A model generated the notes under the pieces. The model was not told where the DNA came from and made no database searches. It saw only the letters and a list, made by a program, of their open reading frames with translations. A stretch of 41,856 nucleotides of DNA from Sphingobium ummariense RL-3 (lineage in GTDB: Bacteria; Pseudomonadota; Alphaproteobacteria; Sphingomonadales; Sphingomonadaceae), in contig NZ_AUWY01000106.1 in assembly GCF_000447205.1 (NCBI RefSeq), positions 1 through 41,856 of the forward strand. Reading direction: 5' to 3'. Made by a program: the position numbers and the translations under genes. Positions 40,645-41,856 of the stretch are shown here, in pieces. Each line of letters starts with the position of its first letter. The stretch's first letter is position 1.

Positions 40645-41856
40645 ATGAACCTGCCTGCGGTGCAGCAGAGCTTTTCCATCCTGCCCTATGCCGTGCTTTC
40701 CGGCGGCGGGCTGCTCCTGCTGGTGGTGTTGGGCGTCATCATCGCCCGCCTCTACAAGCGCGCCTCGAAGGAGATCGGCTTCGTGCGAACCGGCTTCGGC
40801 GGGGAGAAGGTGGTGATGAATGGCGGCGCGCTGGTGCTGCCGATCTTCCATGAAACCATGCCGGTCAACATGAACACCGTGCGCCTCGCGGTGGAGCGCA
40901 AGAACAGCGACGCGCTCATCACGCTCGACCGGCTGCGGATCGACGTGAAGGCGGAATTCTACGTCCGCGTGAAGCCCGACGCGCAGTCGATCGCGACCGC
41001 GGCGCAGACGCTGGGCATGCGGACCATGCACCCGGAAGCGCTGAAGGAGCTGGTCGAGGGCAAGTTCGTCGACGCGCTCCGCTCGGTCGCGGCCGGCATG
41101 ACGATGAACCAGCTGCACGAGCAGCGCAGCGAGTTCGTGCAGAAGGTGCAGCAGGTGTCGTCGGTCGACCTTGCCATGAACGGACTGGAGCTGGAAAGCG
41201 TGTCGCTGACCGGCCTCGACCAGACCTCGATCGAGCATTTCAACGCCAACAACGCCTTCGACGCCGAGGGTCTCACCAAGCTGACCGAGCAGATCGAGCT
41301 GCGCAAGAAGGCGCGCAACGACATCGAACAGGATACCCGCGTCCAGATCGAGACCAAGAATCTGGAGGCGCAGCGCCAGTCTCTGCTGATCGCGCGCGAT
41401 ACCGAGTTCGCCCGGCTGGAGCAGGAGCGCGAGGTGGAGATGCGCCGCGCCGAACAGGCGGCGGAGGTCGCGCGCGAGCAGTCGCTGCGCCAGCAGGAGG
41501 CCGAGCAGGCCAAGATCGAGGCCAAGAAGCTGGTCGACAGCCAGCAGATCGAAGCCGACCGCGCCGTGCGGCAGGCGAAGATCGCGCAGGAACAGGCACT
41601 GGAGCTCGCCCGGCAGGAGCAGCAGATCGCGGTGCAGAACAAGAGCCGCGAGGAAAGCCAGGCCAAGGCCGAGGCGGACGCGGCGCGCGCCAAGGCCGTG
41701 GCGGCGGAGGAGCAGGTCACGACGTCGCGCGCGACCGAGGTGGCGGAGCGCACCAAGCGCATCGAGCTGATCGACGCGGCGCGCGAGGCGGAGCGCGCGG
41801 CGATATCCGTGCGGGTGCAGGCGGACGCGGAAAAGCAGGCAGCGGCCGACCGGGCC
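40645..41856 (+). CDS. yqiK: YqiK-like flotillin, cut by the window end
   Basis: At least 404 residues; the frame is open at the last base of the window. A membrane helix (about 15-35) is followed by the SPFH/PHB domain (about 45-210; GFVRTGFGGEKVVMNGGALVLP in parts, KAEFYVRVKPDAQSI) and a long coiled coil rich in Glu, Ala, Gln and Arg (about 225-404). This is the flotillin layout of the YqiK type, which oligomerises at lipid microdomains. The ATG at 40645 follows TAGGAG. The C-terminal end lies outside. Confidence 0.9.
   Translation, partial: MNLPAVQQSFSILPYAVLSGGGLLLLVVLGVIIARLYKRASKEIGFVRTGFGGEKVVMNGGALVLPIFHETMPVNMNTVRLAVERKNSDALITLDRLRIDVKAEFYVRVKPDAQSIATAAQTLGMRTMHPEALKELVEGKFVDALRSVAAGMTMNQLHEQRSEFVQKVQQVSSVDLAMNGLELESVSLTGLDQTSIEHFNANNAFDAEGLTKLTEQIELRKKARNDIEQDTRVQIETKNLEAQRQSLLIARDTEFARLEQEREVEMRRAEQAAEVAREQSLRQQEAEQAKIEAKKLVDSQQIEADRAVRQAKIAQEQALELARQEQQIAVQNKSREESQAKAEADAARAKAVAAEEQVTTSRATEVAERTKRIELIDAAREAERAAISVRVQADAEKQAAADRA

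Noticed and set aside
1..41856. CRISPR array, insertion sequence, integrase, att site or phage genes
   Set aside because: No spaced direct repeats, transposase motifs or integrase motifs were found on either strand.

Overview
The window is GC-rich chromosomal DNA from an alphaproteobacterium, most likely a Sphingomonas-like member of the Sphingomonadales. Pointers are a Zymomonas-type glucose-fructose oxidoreductase homologue, an HWE-type histidine kinase, GGAAC-N16-CGTT promoter-like sites, a CTGAGCCTGTCGAAG-type interspersed repeat of the kind common in sphingomonad intergenic DNA, and the many Tat or Sec exported sugar enzymes. I see no insertion sequence, prophage, integrase, CRISPR array or rRNA. 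Genes are tightly packed and no gap exceeds 300 bases.

Layout. (1) 27-7214 is a pentose/galactose utilisation locus: araD1, a galactose/arabinose 1-dehydrogenase and a secreted GH51 arabinofuranosidase run leftward, divergent from a FadR-type GntR regulator; a FucP-like sugar symporter runs leftward, divergent from an exported aldose 1-epimerase. Both divergent promoter regions hold the same 10-base word TGTCGGAGTA, so one regulator probably controls the whole locus. (2) 7284-7416 is an interspersed repeat, followed by a YCII-family gene. (3) 7967-10628 holds thrS and infC; infC appears to start at AUA. It ends at a 24-bp perfect hairpin shared with (4) a leftward GH3 glucosidase, divergent from a Tat-exported GFOR-like oxidoreductase and a gluconolactonase-like protein, which together could make a periplasmic glucoside-to-gluconate route. 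(5) 15306-16386 is an alginate-lyase-like gene behind a general-stress-type promoter. (6) 16475-19415 holds tRNA-Tyr, rlmB, a lipoprotein, a [2Fe-2S] ferredoxin, an AlkA-like glycosylase and a DUF2188 protein.

(7) 19493-23601 holds a single-domain response regulator that overlaps, tail to tail, a GAF-PAS-HWE kinase; the kinase start overlaps the murA stop. A Crp/Fnr regulator follows. (8) 23604-26272 holds a CxxCH mini-protein overlapping an HNH gene, gluQ, a HIG1-like membrane protein and a PduO-type cobalamin adenosyltransferase. (9) 26404-29582 holds a diguanylate cyclase and the ergothioneine genes egtB-egtD. (10) 29601-34219 holds a DUF1176 protein, a CNT nucleoside transporter, an overlapping membrane-protein/winged-helix pair, a small unknown and a LuxR-type regulator with a C-terminal membrane anchor.

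(11) 34220-36040 is typA. (12) 36331-41856 is a cell-envelope block: DUF4197 lipoprotein, TelA-like protein, an XpaC-like membrane protein, a 51-residue membrane protein, an exported protein, and YqiJ-YqiK (flotillin, cut by the window end). No single gene set here is plainly a new system. The best leads are the AUA start of infC, the shared operator, the active-site-altered lyase under a stress promoter, the TelA/XpaC-like/small-protein/flotillin cluster, and a hairpin that covers the yqiJ ribosome binding site.
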